Assembly: GCA_025765615.1 (NCBI GenBank)
Contig: JAIVFJ010000053.1
Location: 56,001-120,000 of the forward strand
Source of the DNA: Zopfochytrium polystomum
Taxonomy: Eukaryota > Chytridiomycota > Chytridiomycetes > Chytridiales > Chytridiaceae
Reading direction: 5' to 3'
Length of the DNA: 64,000 nt
Position numbers and translations under genes: made by a program. Below are positions 22,986-35,736 of this stretch, one piece after another; the first letter of the stretch is position 1, and the number at the start of each line of letters is the position of its first letter. The notes beneath the pieces are model-generated. The model saw only the letters and a program-made list of their open reading frames with translations, searched no databases and was not told the origin of the DNA.

Positions 22986-23254
22986 TCTTATTCCTTAAAA
23001 TTCCCTGTCTCCTTCTTCCATCAAATTGCGTTGATCGCAACTGTGGCTGCGTTTGCCTTAAACTGTACCTTGTGGGATTGAAACAAAGTTGACAAACGGC
23101 AAGAACGGATTGGCCAACCTTCTGAAATGCTGAGGACCTGCTCATTTATTCCCCGTCCTTTATTTCAAAGGCCAATAGCAAAGATCAAACCCGCTCTCCA
23201 AGTCACAGGTGCAAGTTTCGGAGCAAGGACTGGTTATTAGAGCACCTCCAGACC

Positions 23255-24907
23255 CTAGCAATGATTTGACCGCTCCTTTGAAGACGCAGCCCCCGATCCG
23301 CTCATCTCTTTGGTCGATATGAAGGAGCTCTGACCCGTTCGCATTTTGGAAAGGACCCTTCTCACGCGATCCGAGTCGGTCAAGAGGACGACGCACATCA
23401 CGCTCGGGGTGACGTACATGAAAGGTCTGAATCGAAAGCACAAGGTCAAAAGCGCAACGGAGGGTTCGGTGGGGTAGTGAGAGTGACAGGAGGAAATGGT
23501 TTTGAGTGCGAAAGGCTGCTACAGTGCGTCGCTCGAACGGAGGGTGGTTTGAATCACCTGGCTGGAAGCAAAGTTTTCAGTAAAAGAGCTGCAATAATTC
23601 GAACACGAACCATCCTCTGGCGGGAAAAATATACCCCCTGGTAGTTTAAAAGCACGCAATCGGCAACATGAAAACAAGATTCTGTCAAAATCTCCCTTGG
23701 TGGGATTCCAGCTCCAAAAGGCCTCTTTCCGCATCTCTTACCTGCCGTCCCGAAAAACAAAAGTGCCGACCCAATGAAACATGCACATCGCATCACAGCG
23801 TCAGCGTAGTGAGCCACACCTACGACCACCTCCTTAGTCTCGCGGAGAGCCGCGATGACGCGCATTTGCGATGCGATGAAGAAGACGGCGGCGACAAAGG
23901 GTGCGTAAGCCGCCAAAACCACGGAAGTAGCTGCAATTGGGGATGTGGCCGTGCCGTCGTCCGACTGGAATTGAGTGGACTTCGGGCGTTGGGTTTGTGG
24001 CGACGCAAAGGGCGTTTTCAGTCAAGTTGGGAGTTGGACCGTTTTGGCGCTTACGTAGTTGCTCAAATTGACGGATAGGTCTCCAAAGAGAAATTTCAGT
24101 AATGGATTCGCTGAAAACCCCTCTGGATTACGACATACCGGCTCTGGGTGTTGAACAAGGTAAGACAACGAGAAACGAGACTTCTTCGAAGCAGCTTACA
24201 TATGTAATGCAAACTGCACCAGCGCAATAAGGCCCGCTACGACCCCAGGCAAGTCTTTTCGGTGAGGCAGAAAAATTGCCATGCAACGGTGCGCGGTGTG
24301 GTAGATGATCGACGCGAACTAAATATTCAACACGTTCAGGGTCAATGGAGGATGGCAGGGAAAAGTAAAGCAATGCAATCCCACTGGCCGATCTCAACGC
24401 TCACCGCTATCACGAAGCCGACTTTATCCGTACGTTGCGATGAGACGAAGCCATCGTAAAAGAGTAGAAAATATGACTCACCGCCGCGAATCCATCCCAT
24501 CCCCACCGGCGCGCTCCAAAACGCGCGATCGATCACCGCGTTTGAGGCACACGCAAACAGCGTTGCGACCATCGCGGTGCTGAGGGACACAGCGAGGTGA
24601 CTGTCGTCGATCCGACTCCACTGCTCGCGGTAGCATGTAACCTGCGCGAGAAGGGTGGTTTTGAGATGGGCGTTGAGCAGATTGTGCCAGTGGTGGAATC
24701 CTCGGTTTCTGCTGGGCGAAATGACAGCACTGACCACGACAAAGATGAGTAGGGAGCCGGCGAGGCTTTGATTGCCGCTCCTTCATGAGTTTTTAGTATG
24801 CTGATGTGGCGGCGTACGACGGCGCGACGGAGTGGAGAAGACGGCAGACAGAGGGAAACGCGACCATCCTCCAGCGAATCAAGCTGATCTACTCACAGTT
24901 CAGACAT
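23255..24907 (-). CDS. multi-pass membrane protein B (paralogue of A at 2.7-4.3 kb)
   Basis: Unrecognised integral membrane protein. Minus-strand exons in my model: 24897-24907, 24735-24780, 24482-24641, 24405-24421, 24200-24318, 24139-24143, 24055-24110, 23742-23979, 23611-23637, 23558-23561 and 23255-23426. The total is 855 nt, 284 aa, one frame. It shares with A the YHTA block, VAGLIALVQFA membrane segment, HYADAVMRC, GTAG at the same phase-1 donor, and VLLTDSDRVR. Exon lengths 17, 119, 27 and 4 match those of A. Uncertainties: the 60-nt intron 24422-24481 is also open if read through. The 5-nt exon would leave a 28-nt intron (24111-24138), too short to be comfortable; an alternative is a 68-nt exon from 24122 with the next exon starting at 23930, which is also in frame. 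The C-terminal tail is Ser/Thr-rich. Function unknown. Confidence 0.72.
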
Positions 24908-27212
24908 CTTGAATCTATTTTCGCGTATTCGCGTCGCGCGGAATAGAACAAAAGTGCAGACCAACTCCCAACATACCACCAAAAAAAAAGTGAACAACAA
25001 TGATGACAACTCCAGAAAGGACCTGGACTTCTAGATGCAAGCGGAAGCAGAGTTACTTTATAATCCCCGGTACATTGCTCGAGTCGGTCGACGAATGACA
25101 ACATCTACGTACTGCACGAAGTGGCCAGGAGGTGAGGGGCGATTAACTCGCTACTGGATCTCACTGTGAGAGGTGGCTCCATATCTTACACGCACCGCCT
25201 GCGCTCAAGCGAGCGTCGCTCAAATTCCTAAGGATTTACAAGTGCCTGGAGCTACAGTGCAGGTCCACCTATCAGACTCACTTATTGACAAATCATGATC
25301 ACACTCCCGTCAGGGCATCGTTGAATGTAGAAATCTTAACCCCACCCCACCTTAGACTCTGTGTGAAGTAGCGTTCTTGTTCCATTCTATGTCGCGTAGA
25401 GGCTTGCGGAGAACGTCAGCAATCTATGAAGAATCGACGGCGTTTTAAGTGACACCCGCACAGCGCCAAATTTCCTGAACAACTTGCTCCTCAATATCAT
25501 TGTATTTTGATGCTTGCCGACACGGTGGGCCGTGATTTCATAACGCTCTGCTCGTATTCCCAAAAGAAGTTATGATGTGTCGACGCTTGTCGCGGACAGG
25601 CAGAGGTCCCCTTTCATGCAGGGAAATAACTCCCCGCAATAGATTATCATACCTGCGACAGCCAGGTTGAACTAGGAAAGGCCCACTCTGCCTGTCCGCG
25701 ATTATGTACACGTCCATGAGGGGCTCCACCCATTTGTAGCAATGGAGACAAAAAGAACTTTCTCTATCACAATGATAGTGACTGTTTGAACCACAATCGT
25801 AGCTAACTTTTGATACCAGACTAAATTAGGCCTACATAGTAGAAACTTACATAAATAAAGTTATGAGAGCAACTGGAATCGAATCTCTCTTTGTGATGGT
25901 TCGATAGGGTCATACTTTCATGTGTGTGAAAATGTACAATATGTTAACAGTATCTTTGTATTGTTCACATGAGTGTAAGATTACTTGTTGACGTCATGCT
26001 GACTGGCAAACTTGGGACAGAGAGTCCCTCACTCTCACTGGCTCAGTCCTCATAACCGTACCGCCTTCCTACCACACCTGCCTGCACTTTTCCCCGTCCT
26101 TCATCGTTGTTGGTTTTTTCCGTGTCGCGTTGCACCAATGCACTGAGAACATTGCAGAATTGTTCCGGGGGTTTTTTTTTCTCGTGTAATTGATTTATTG
26201 AAGGGGAACGGATACTAACAGACTCCCCTCTTCCAATGCCCCCGAACCAAAGTTGTGGCTTTTCCGTTCGATGCGAACGAATATCGCGGGCGCAGCCACA
26301 GCTGGGGGAGTCGGTGGAGGCTCGCGACAAGCATTTGCCAGGGATACTATGGCGGCGGTCAGCGCGTGGCAGCGGCAGTAGCTACGAGGTGCGCGCTCGC
26401 TCGATTGTTTGACCGTAGAGAGATGCTAGATGTTTTTCGTCTATCGTCATTGCGGGGGCATCCTTGGAGAGAATTTTGTCATTCGCTGAAACCACCGACA
26501 GCGGCGGCGCGTGTGAGGGCGTGTGACGGCTGTTAGTTGAGAATACGTTTGGTTGGCGAGTGGCTCAACGCACGCCGCGGCTTCGGTGAATTGGGGATTG
26601 ACGGGGATCGACGATAGCCCAACGCAAAACAAATAAGTAGTTCAAGGGGGGGGGTCTGGGTGGTGGTCATTGGGAGAGGGGAGTCTGTTAGTAGCTGTTC
26701 CCTTATTGAAGGTGTTGTTTGAAAATTTTTTGAGATTGACTGTATTTTCTCGGTGGAGCATTTCCGTGATTCTTTGGCATCAGTTTCCGTTACATTTAAA
26801 TCGTTTATTTGTAAATATTGTTCAAGCCTTTGTAGTGCACAAGCTGTCGGGAGTGAAACAAAAAAAAAAAAAAAAGGAAAAAGAAAGGGAGTGAGGGGCT
26901 TGTCGCGGGGAAATCGAATTTGCCGCCAGCAGCAAAGGGAGATTGGATCGGTGACGGAGCGAGATTGGATCGCAGAAACTGGAGTGACTCAAGTGGCACC
27001 CGACGAGAAGCCGAAGACGAAGATGACAGACAGACAGACAGACCGCTAGGCAAAATAATAATGGGTGGAAAATTTCTGGAGAGAGAGAGTGTGTGTGACG
27101 GAAGACAGAGAAAGAGGGACAGAGGGAGGCTGCGACAAAAAAGATCCGGAATGGGAAAACGGCGGAATGGAGAAAAACAAGAGAATATGTTTGTTTGCTT
27201 CTTATTTTCGCC

Positions 27213-27247
<35 letters not shown>

Positions 27248-27590
27248 GTCTATCTCTCTTCTGCCTGCTTCCCAATGCTCGTTCGTCCCTTTCTTCACCA
27301 AGGTCGTGCGCCCACCTCCCAGCTCTCTGGAGAAAGAAACAATATCTTTGCCCGCTCAGCGGTGTGTGCGACCACCACCTCACACCAACACCCACTCTAC
27401 GTTCGACCGACCGCGCTCGTATTTGACGACGGCGTTGCGTAGCTAAGCCAGCTAGCTACCCGCCCCCGCACATCCGGGGCGCGCCCATCGCGAGCGAGAG
27501 AGAGAGAGGGTTTTGACGGGACGACGACAACGAGACTGGCAGACACCCCACCCCCGCCTTGAGCACCTGCCAGCCACGGCAAAATCGATG
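24908..27590. other. gene-poor region, no gene recognised
   Basis: About 2.7 kb without a supported gene, AT-richer than its surroundings. Visible features are a short inverted repeat of about 16 bp (TCGCGGACAGGCAGAG near 25588 and its complement near 25690), a CAGA tandem near 27025-27043, a TCTG tandem at 27213-27240 and an A15 run near 26860. Minus-strand frames over 26805-27395 are low-complexity by-products of these repeats. Confidence 0.5.
27213..27240. repeat. (TCTG)7 tetranucleotide microsatellite
   Basis: Seven perfect TCTG units followed by further CT-rich sequence. The complementary unit occurs as a CAGA tandem about 170 bp upstream (27025-27043), so the two could pair. Confidence 0.85.
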
Positions 27591-28379
27591 CCGGCCAGGG
27601 AAGGACAAGATTGGTGGCCGCTCCGAGGACCCCCCCCACGAAGCGGCAGCAGCAGCAGCCGAACCGTCGCCCCTCCGACTCCCACTACTTCGACGGGTCT
27701 CGCGCCGACTCTGTCCAGACCATCGGTGAGCGGGCCGGTGCAACTGCAACAACCCTTGTTGGCAGGCAGCAACATGGCGGCTTTGGCGATCTGGAGTTCC
27801 ACCATGGCCGCGGCGATCATCAGTTTCCGACACCTGCTGTTCCTTGCACCGTAACGATGGAAGAAGACTGCTCCTGCTGCCCTCCCGAGCAGCCCCCTCC
27901 CCACTTCCTTCCCCACGCCCCTCTTGGTCTGCACAATCGCCGTCCTCGAGGCCATCATCAGGACCACAGCAACAACACAGCAACAACAACAGCAACCACC
28001 ACCGATACCCCCTCCCCTACTGCCTCGCGTTGCTCTGCCGCCGATGCGGTCCCTTGTCCTTCCGAAGCCCCTTCAGCTTATTCAGCAACAACAGCAAACA
28101 GCAAAGGCTGCAGTCGCCGCTCGTTGTCCCGTCGCAGTCTTCCTTCTCCTTCTCCTCCTCCTCTTCGGCCTGGGTGTCCAGCGACCCGAAGCGGGGGCTC
28201 AAAACGAGTCCGCCCGACCGACTCCGTGGGAAGCGTTGTCTCCGCCCGACGGCAGCGGCGGAGGCGACCCCGTCCCCTCCGTCTCTCTGCTTGACCTCTA
28301 TCACTCTGTCCACCTCCTCCTTCCCACCCTCCTCCTACTCCTCCTCCGCCCCCTTCTCGTCCTCGGTCTTTGTTTTCAG

Positions 28380-28434
28380 CAACAACGACAACGACAACAA
28401 CACCAACAAACAACAACAACAACAACAACAAGGT
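28380..28434. repeat. CAA/AAC-rich trinucleotide tract
   Basis: Imperfect (CAA)n tract. Together with a CAG/CAA tract at 28949-28976 it lies in the Gln/Ser/Thr/Pro-rich upstream part of the bZIP locus. Confidence 0.7.
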
Positions 28435-29091
28435 CGCCCCCCGCATACTACCCGTCGCCATCGGTTGCCCACGCACTACTCTCCTCCACACCCCGCTCCC
28501 CAATGTCTCCCTCCTCATCCTCCTGGTCCTCCTCCTTCCCAAGCCTTTGGTGTTAGGCGCGAGAGTTATTGCAACAATTCGCAGCCGAAAGCGCCGCCGC
28601 CGCCAGCCACCTCCTCCTCGTACGCCCGAGACACCGCCGCCTCCCCCCCACAGCCTGCTGGGATCTGCGGGAGCGTGACAAATTCGTCATCCTCGTGCGA
28701 CCCCGCCCAGCCACCACGACCACCACAGCGACCACCAACCACAACCGCCCTCTTCCCCAAACAAACCCATATCCAGCAACCGTCCCCCTTCCCACCGGCA
28801 GCACTTTCCAGCGACAGCCGCTACTCTACCGTAGCAGTCCAGAGCCCCAACAGATCGATTACCCCGGCATTGCTGGAGAGATCGTGCCCATCACATGCCG
28901 ACGCTCCTTGACCCTGCCGCGCGGGCGAGAAGAACGATCCCCGCAACGTCAGCAGCAGCAGCAGCAGCAGCAGTAGCAGCGGCACTGCGAAAACCACGTC
29001 CCTACAAGTTCGGATCGAACCCGTACTACCTTGCAATGCGGGAGGTCTTTCCGCCTGCGATGGAGCACGACCCGCCGATCCTGCCAACGTC

Positions 29092-29797
29092 GTGACGGTG
29101 GAGAGCGCCGTCTTGGCGGCGGCGGCGGCGGCGGCGGTCGGGAGGAAACGGGCGCGGCCGGAAGTCCCCGAGCGCGACGACGCAGACGAAGCGCAGGGCG
29201 AGCAGGGCGAGATGACGGCGCTGTTGGAGCCTGGAGCGAATGGTTGGTGGGTCGCGGTCCGGCGGGCGAGGATGAACCGCCAGGGCGGACGAGAGCGAGT
29301 CGCTCCCCGGCACGGGATCCGGTTTCGGAGGAGACAACAGACACACCCTGGCCGAGAGCGTGAAGGCGCCACCCGATGCCCGCCGCACCCGTCCGTGACG
29401 TTTGCGCTTCCAGCGGAGCACCAGTCGCCGGATCTCGCGCCGCCCGCAAACCTGCGGACAAAGAGATCGTCCTCTCCGCCTGCAACCGCAACCGAAACAG
29501 CAAATCCATCAACAGCACCGACATCCACAACAACAACTACAACAACAATGCCCACCGCGTGCGAACCGCCGGCGCATGCCGAGCACGAAGACCAGGCAAC
29601 GATCCGCGCGCGGCTGCGCATCCGCAACCGCGAGGCGGCGCGGCGGTTCCGCGAGCGGCGGTGGAGGCGGTCAAGGCGCTCGAGCAGCGGGTGGAGACGC
29701 TCAAGGGCCAGCGGGACGGGTTCCTTGCCCGGGTGGCGGCGTTGGAGGCGGAGAGGCGGGAGCGGGCCGCGACGGAGCGGGAGTGCGTTGAAAGGTG
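29092..29797 (+). CDS. bZIP transcription factor, basic region and leucine zipper exon
   Basis: The basic region RLRIRNREAARRFRERR (about 29610-29660) fits the bZIP pattern N-x7-R. A zipper VKALEQRVETL...VAALEAE follows in another frame. The first heptad Leu sits nine residues after the invariant Arg, exactly the canonical N-x7-R-x9-L spacing, if one base is supplied at CGGCGGTGG (about 29658-29666). So this is a genuine bZIP interrupted by a one-base frame change, probably a sequence indel. A GTGAGA donor at 29798 ends the exon; a possible last exon begins after CCGCCCAG near 29920. Upstream, 27600-29090 has Gln/Pro/Ser/Thr-rich frames in all phases that look like an activation region, but I could not join them. 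Expected role: nuclear DNA-binding regulator. Target unknown. Confidence 0.7.
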
Positions 29798-30099
29798 AGA
29801 GAGTCTGAAAGCGATTGCCCTCTTTGTTCCTTTGTTTCGGTCGTATACGGACGGTTGGACGGCTTCTGTAATGGCGCTCTTTTTGCTTACTTTACCGTCC
29901 GACCCCCACCTGACCGCCCAGAATCTCTTGGCGCTGGGAGCGGGGCTTCTAAGACCAAGAAGGGCCCGGGGCCGCCCACCCGCGCACCACCATGCACATC
30001 CGGCAGGCCCGCTGTACCCGACGAGCTTGTGGAAGCGACGCAGCAGCGGTGTGGCGGCTGCCAAGCGACGGCCGTACCTTTGAAAAGAAGATGCACTAA

Positions 30100-31781
30100 A
30101 CGAAAAGAAAAAGAAAGAAAAAAAACACTTATTTCGTGCGTGCTTGTTGGGGGCGCTTCTTCGTTCCCTTCGTGCCTAGCTTAGCTTCACTGTTCCCCTT
30201 TTCCAGTTCATTTTATATTTCTGGGTGATTGTGCGTTTCCAGCAGCGCGTCCTTCTTCCTTACCGCTCCTTCCCTCCTCGCATCCCCAACATCACCCACT
30301 ACCACCGCGTGGTCTATCGCTCTTTTTTGGTTGTGATGCATTTGATATTATTATCGATGATGACGCGGACTTTACTGGCACGAGCATGTTTCTTAGAGCA
30401 GGTTGATTTGCACACACAAAGGGTGCGCGCAGACACACACACACACGCGCTCGTGCGCACTAGAATGTCTCCGAAGCCCATCTCCCTTGCACTTCCCCGT
30501 TGCGTCGGGTATGTCCTTCCTGTTTTGGCGCCCCCTCGTTCGTTTCTTCCCCCGCAGATGTAAGACAATTTTTACAAATGAACAACAGGAAAGGAAAGAA
30601 ACAAACGTCACTCCCCCCTGCATCTGCGATTGAAAAAATTTTACACTTGCAATGTGCGAATTGTTCGTCGTCATGACGGCAGCTGACGTTGATCGACCCG
30701 TCCGGGGTCCCGTCTCCATTTTTTTCCGCTCCGGCCATCCCCCCCCCCACACCACACACGTTTTCGCGCGTGCGAAGATGCTGATTTGGTCCATGCAGCC
30801 CACGCGAAGACAAATATGAACCCATGTGGATGGGCATGTGGGTGGGCGGGCAAAAGCGGGCCTGTCTGCCTGCATTCCCAATTACGTTCGCCGTTGGCAG
30901 GAAAAAACGAAAAAAAAAAAAAAAACTAACTACGAACCACCACCCACCACTCGTCCCTCCAAACCAAACGACTTCCAACAAACGTGCGAACCATTCCTCT
31001 GTCCGCCCCCCTACCGTCGCTGCCAGCCTGTCGAACGTTTATGCCCACAAGGCCTGCGGCCCGCGGGGGTCGCCACCCAAAAATAGTGTGGCCGCCACGG
31101 TTCGTGGGCCCCTCTTCTTCTTCTTCTTCTTCTTCTTCTCCTTTTTTTTTTTTTTTTTCCCGGTCGTTTTCGTCGTTCACACGCCGACTTTCGGCGTGCA
31201 CCTCCCGGGAAAAAGGGGGAAAGGCGGGGCGCAAAAGATGGGCAAGTGGGCATTTCAAATGTTTCGTGTTTTGAGGTTGCACAGCGCCGGGCAAAGAACA
31301 AAAATAGGAAGATAGGCTGCGATTCCGAGTGGGAAAATGAGAAGGGACAAGCCAGTCAGGTGCCTTTTTTTTTTCTTTTTTTTTGTTTTTGTTTACGCTC
31401 AAAATCAAAGAATCGGAGTTATTGAACCTAGCCCTACAACTAAAACCATTAATACCACAATAGTGTCAAATTCAGGTGGGACCCATTTATTGGCTTGATC
31501 GTCCTTCAAATTCAACCCAACAAACTGCAACAGATAAACTGTCGACAAGAAAGGAGAAATGGAAGAAGACTGAGGCAAAGAAACCATCAAATAAAAAGAA
31601 TAAAGAGAACTCTACGAAAAGTGGCTACTTTGCCGACTTCCTTGACATTTCTAAAAAAGCCTTGACGACGCTTGCGTGGCTTTCCAAGTGAAATTGAAGG
31701 AGCAGCATTGCGCCCATCACCAGACACAACACCAGAATCTTTGGGAGCTTGCACCACGCTTTTAACTGTTGCTACATCAGG
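30100..31781. other. intergenic, low-complexity runs, no gene recognised
   Basis: Contains T and TTC runs (31103-31160, 31363-31390), an A run near 30909-30924 and a short CA tract near 30435. No domain-bearing frame. Hydrophobic frames such as 31405-31590 on the minus strand have no splice or family support. Confidence 0.45.
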
Positions 31782-32348
31782 CTACACAACACTGGGCTGG
31801 CTTGTTGCTGCATGACCTGGAAAGAATTTGACAGCTTCATCGAAGCCTTTCCTCTTTGCAATATCTGAGGGTGTTTCGCCGTTTGACGTGCAAGCAGTGG
31901 CGTCTGCTTTCTGGAGGAGCAGCCACTTTACTACTTCCAAATGGCCTTTTTCACATGAAACGTGGAGTGGTGTCCACTTTTTGTCCGTCTGAGCATTCAC
32001 ATTGGCTCCTTCCTGCACAAACCACTTCACAACTTCCAGGTGGCCTTTTTTGGAAGCAAGATAGAGTGGTATCAATTTATCAGTTTCCTCAGCATTCACA
32101 TTGGCTCCTTGCTCAACCAACCACTTCACAACCTCCAACTGGCCTACAATACTTGCATTGTGGAATGGTGTCCAGTTGTCTTTGCCCTCAATATTCACAC
32201 TGGTGCCTTGCTGTACCAACCACTTTTCAACCACCAAATGGCCTGTCGAAACTTCAAGACGACTCCCAGGCTGTACCTGTGCCTCCAGCGCACTGCTATA
32301 AATAGGGGACAGGAAAGCCCCCAGGAGATGGACACACAGGCACCCCAT
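31782..32348 (-). CDS. ankyrin repeat protein
   Basis: A single uninterrupted frame of 188 codons with about four ankyrin repeats. Diagnostic motifs are GHLVVEKWLVQQGTSVN, GQLEVVKWLVEQGANVN, GHLEVVKWFVQEGANVN and TPLHVSCEKGHLEVVKWLL, then a capping repeat with GETPSDIAKRKGF. Ankyrin repeats bind partner proteins; nothing here indicates which. Base composition is clearly AT-richer than neighbouring genes. It could be a recently copied member of a large ankyrin family or a fragment of a longer protein, since the N-terminus has only a weak hydrophobic start and no other domain. A degraded ankyrin repeat lies 9.6 kb away on the other strand. Confidence 0.8.
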   Translation of the reverse strand: MGCLCVHLLGAFLSPIYSSALEAQVQPGSRLEVSTGHLVVEKWLVQQGTSVNIEGKDNWTPFHNASIVGQLEVVKWLVEQGANVNAEETDKLIPLYLASKKGHLEVVKWFVQEGANVNAQTDKKWTPLHVSCEKGHLEVVKWLLLQKADATACTSNGETPSDIAKRKGFDEAVKFFPGHAATSQPSVV

Positions 32349-33594
32349 ACAAAAGTGTTTGTTGAAAATCTCCCATTTGGAAACTCTAAATGGCTATGTT
32401 TGTGTTAGTTTGACCTTGCATCATAGAAATGCTGCTTACAAGTTCTCCTGATGACTGTCAAAAACTTGCGCTGAAGGGGCGGGTGTAGGAGCCGGCGGCG
32501 CCATTCCTTACTGCTTCGATCAAATGAGGTTGCTGGTCCGCTCGATTGTGTTGATGGATGGGCGAGTATCTACGTTCGAGAGCAGTTTCTTCGTGGAGTC
32601 GGCAGAGCATCGGTCGATCGGTTGGTTGGTCAGCCAGACGGCCACGGAATCTCCCAAATAAAGTGCCAACAACCCGAGACTGAGTTCCGTCCAACTTATT
32701 ACTTTCGAGCCTCTTCTTGCAACTACATTCATTCACTTCAGCTATACTGCTGAGCGACCCCCCCCCCCCCCCCCCCCCCACCCCCCTCCCCGCCCTCGCC
32801 GTCGCCTTGCGCCCTGCGGAGAGAGGGACCGATTCAGACCATGAATGAAATTAGCGTGGATGGTAGCCGTTTTGTTGTGTTTTGTATCACTGGGTCGCAG
32901 CCTGATCTCCCGCTCCGCGTCGATGGGCGGGGAAAACGTGCGCTGAAGCACATCGCGCGCAGATGGGACGCAAACGGCGGCACCGACGGCGGCGGCGGTA
33001 TGTTGGAGCTCTTTTGCGATAGCGGTGGGCGGCAGCCAATTTATTTATTACTATACGGTCAAATCATGGAAAGGGCGCGGGCTGTGAAGGACGAGGGAGG
33101 AGGAGGAGCGGTTGACGGGTGTGTAGGGGAAGGTTTGGGGGCGTTGAATTGGGAGGCAAAAGACGGCAGAGAATCCAGGAACTGCGTGATGCAAGTAACA
33201 AGTTTGTATTTAGCGGGACTACGTTGCACCAACTCTTGATGATCTGCGGGCAGTCTGACCAACCAAAGCAGTGAGTCCGAGGGAGAGGGCCGCCGAGGAG
33301 GGTGCACGTGTTGGGGGGGAGGAGTTAGCCTCAAGTATAGTAGTAATACGATTGACTTCCGTGCCGCGCAACTCGGAGGACAAACCACGTGGTCGAAGAC
33401 AGCGAGCAAGCGCCGGAGCCGCAGACCAAGCAGCTGGGAGGCCCCCGCCCCCACGGACGGCCCCGCGCGTTCCGACCGGGCCCCCAACCCGCCCCGATCG
33501 AACAAACGAGAACTCCCCCCTGTTCGTCTTCTTGCACACGGCGCCCGCTCGATCGCTTCCCAGCCAGCGCCAAGAAGAGCACACACAGACAGAC
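32349..33594. other. intergenic, with C22 homopolymer
   Basis: No gene recognised. It contains a run of 22 C at 32758-32779 and other C-rich sequence. The right part is the presumed promoter and 5' UTR of the hydrolase gene. Confidence 0.45.
32758..32779. repeat. C22 homopolymer
   Basis: Twenty-two consecutive C, followed by ACCCCCCTCCCCG. G-rich on the minus strand. Confidence 0.9.
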
Positions 33595-35221
33595 ATGCCA
33601 ACACCGTCCCAGGACAACATCACGAAAGCAGCCACTGGCGCCCCAGCCGCCGCCGCCGCCACCGCCCAGCACCAGCGCCATGATACTAGCCAGCACCGAT
33701 GCCCGGCGCCCACGTCGACGCCCTTGCCCGCGCCAAGCGGCACGCTCTTCAACCACCTGCACGCCGCCCTCACCGCCCTCGCCGCCCGCCTGCTCCTGGC
33801 CGCATCCTCCGCCCTCGCCCTCGTCCTCGCCGTCCTGCCCCCGTGGAGCAGAAAACCCACCACCGCCACCCACCCGTCCTCGCCCACCGCCCGCATCCTC
33901 GTCGCCAGCGTCACCCTCACCCTCCACCTCCTCCACCGCCACATCCACATCCTCCGCCGCGGCGCCTTCTTCCAGGAGCTCTGGCACGTGCAGTGGTGGT
34001 CGCGCGGCGGCCCCCGGGCGCGCGGCGTCACTGCCACCGCCGTGCGCGCCCGCGGCGGGCGGGTTGCCGGCGTGTGGATTGCCGCTACCGCCTTCGACGA
34101 AAACCGCGACTGCGACGTCGGCGATGTAGCTGCGAAAGCCAAGGGGAAAGCGGTTCTGATGTACATCCACGGCGGCGGGTGCGTGGTCGGCACACCGTGG
34201 TTCTTTGTGGACCACCACGCGCTGCTCGTCGAGCGATTTGACGCGATGCGGCGGGATCGATTGAACGGTCGCGACGACGGCGGCAGCGGTGCGGAAGGGC
34301 TGGCTGTGTTTTCGCCAGACTACCCGCTGGCGCCGGAGCATCGGCATCCGGCGGCAGTCGAGGCCGTGTTTGAGGCGTACTGCTGGCTGGTCGACGAGGT
34401 TGGAGTGGAAGAAGTGTTTGTCGGTGAGTGTAAGTTGTACATGTGCGTGTGTGCATCTGTGTTTGTGCGTGTTGGTTGAGTGCATGCGTGCTGAAGAAAT
34501 CTGTGTTTGCGCGTGGGTGTACTCTTTACCCTCATTTCCCCCGCACTTCTTGGCAGGCGGCGACTCTGCTGGCGGCCTCCTCGCGTTGCAGCTCTTTCGG
34601 CTCCTCTCGGAGCGTGGCCGGTCCCAGCCGGCGGCGGCGCTGCTGGTTTCGCCGTGGGTCGACCCGCGCTTCCAGGTGCCCATCCCCGTCACACGGCTCG
34701 TCTTCGACTACCTGCCCCTCGCCGCCAGCCAGTTCTGGTTCTCGCTCATTTTCGAGTATCCTGCGACCACACGCGGCGGCAAGGAGGAGGAGGAAGGATA
34801 CCGCTCGGGTGGTGCTGTTAAAGACGGCTCCATCACCGCCGCCAGCATCTTGAACGACCCTTTGCTCGGCATCGTGCCCGCCGGCGCCGGCCCGCACCCG
34901 GTGCTTCCGGCGCGCACGCTGGTGGTGTACGGCGACCGCGAGATCCTGGCTGAGGCGATCGAGCAGTTTGTGGAGCGCGCGCGGCGGGCAGGCGGGACCG
35001 GGACAGGGACCGGGAGGGCTACTGGGAGCAAACGGTCGCCGTCGGCTTCGTGTATTGAGGTGGTGCAGGGCAAGGGCCAGCCACACGACTACCAGCTGGT
35101 GCTGCTGCACGACTTGGACGGAAGGGTGCGGCGTGCGTGCGTCGACGCTGTTGAGGCGGAGGCGGCGTTTCTGGCTGGATTCTCGGCGTCGGGAGGCGAG
35201 GGCGGCGTGAAGGGTGAGTGA
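33595..35221 (+). CDS. alpha/beta hydrolase of the HSL (hormone-sensitive lipase-like) family
   Basis: Predicted esterase/lipase hydrolysing small acyl esters. Exons 33595-34423 and 34557-35221 give 1494 nt (497 aa); GTGAGT donor and TTGGCAG acceptor, phase 1. The N-terminal part is Ala/Pro/Thr-rich with two hydrophobic Leu/Ala segments (about residues 55-85 and 100-118) likely to anchor it in a membrane. The oxyanion-hole motif is YIHGGGCVVG. The nucleophile elbow GGDSAGG follows right after the intron. The acid is probably Asp in VVYGDREIL and the catalytic His is in QPHDYQLV near the C-terminus. HGGG plus GDSAGG defines the family. The ATG chosen is the first in frame after the 5' region that gives this protein; upstream frame sequence lacks any domain. 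Substrate cannot be told from sequence. Confidence 0.92.
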
Positions 35222-35609
35222 AGAGGGCATGCGTACGGGCAACGAAATATTGGGGTGGGCTTGGAAGCTCTGGCAGCCTGTCTGGGCGGGCATATGTGCG
35301 CGGACCTCGTTCGTGGTCACTTTTCCTTCTTTTTTCTTTGTTGGCTTGCTAGCTTGCTGGCTTGCTTGCTTGCGTTTTCTGTTTGCCTCTTGTATGCACA
35401 CGAGGACTCCTCTTCGTAGCGTAGCGTTGGCAAGGGAGCGGAGATTCAATAAAATCGTGGGAAAGAAAAGAAAAAAAATCAGGGGCGCAGTCCAGTCAGT
35501 CTCTGCAAGTCGGATCGAGTCAAGTCAGGGTCCACTGTCAACCCAGGAGAGTGGGGGGCCGCGACGACTCGACGCCGTCGACGCACGGCGCACGACGACG
35601 ACTGCGGGG

Positions 35610-35711
<102 letters not shown>

Positions 35712-35736
35712 GGCAAGCAGGCAGGCAGGCACGCAG

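Noticed and set aside
25588..25706. Short inverted repeat TCGCGGACAGGCAGAG as a transposon end
   Set aside because: Arms are only about 16 bp with no target duplication or coding core; could be chance or a local hairpin.
29600..29800. Programmed frameshift in the bZIP gene
   Set aside because: A one-base indel explains it equally well and similar breaks occur in unrelated genes of the window; no pseudoknot or classical slippery heptamer was seen.
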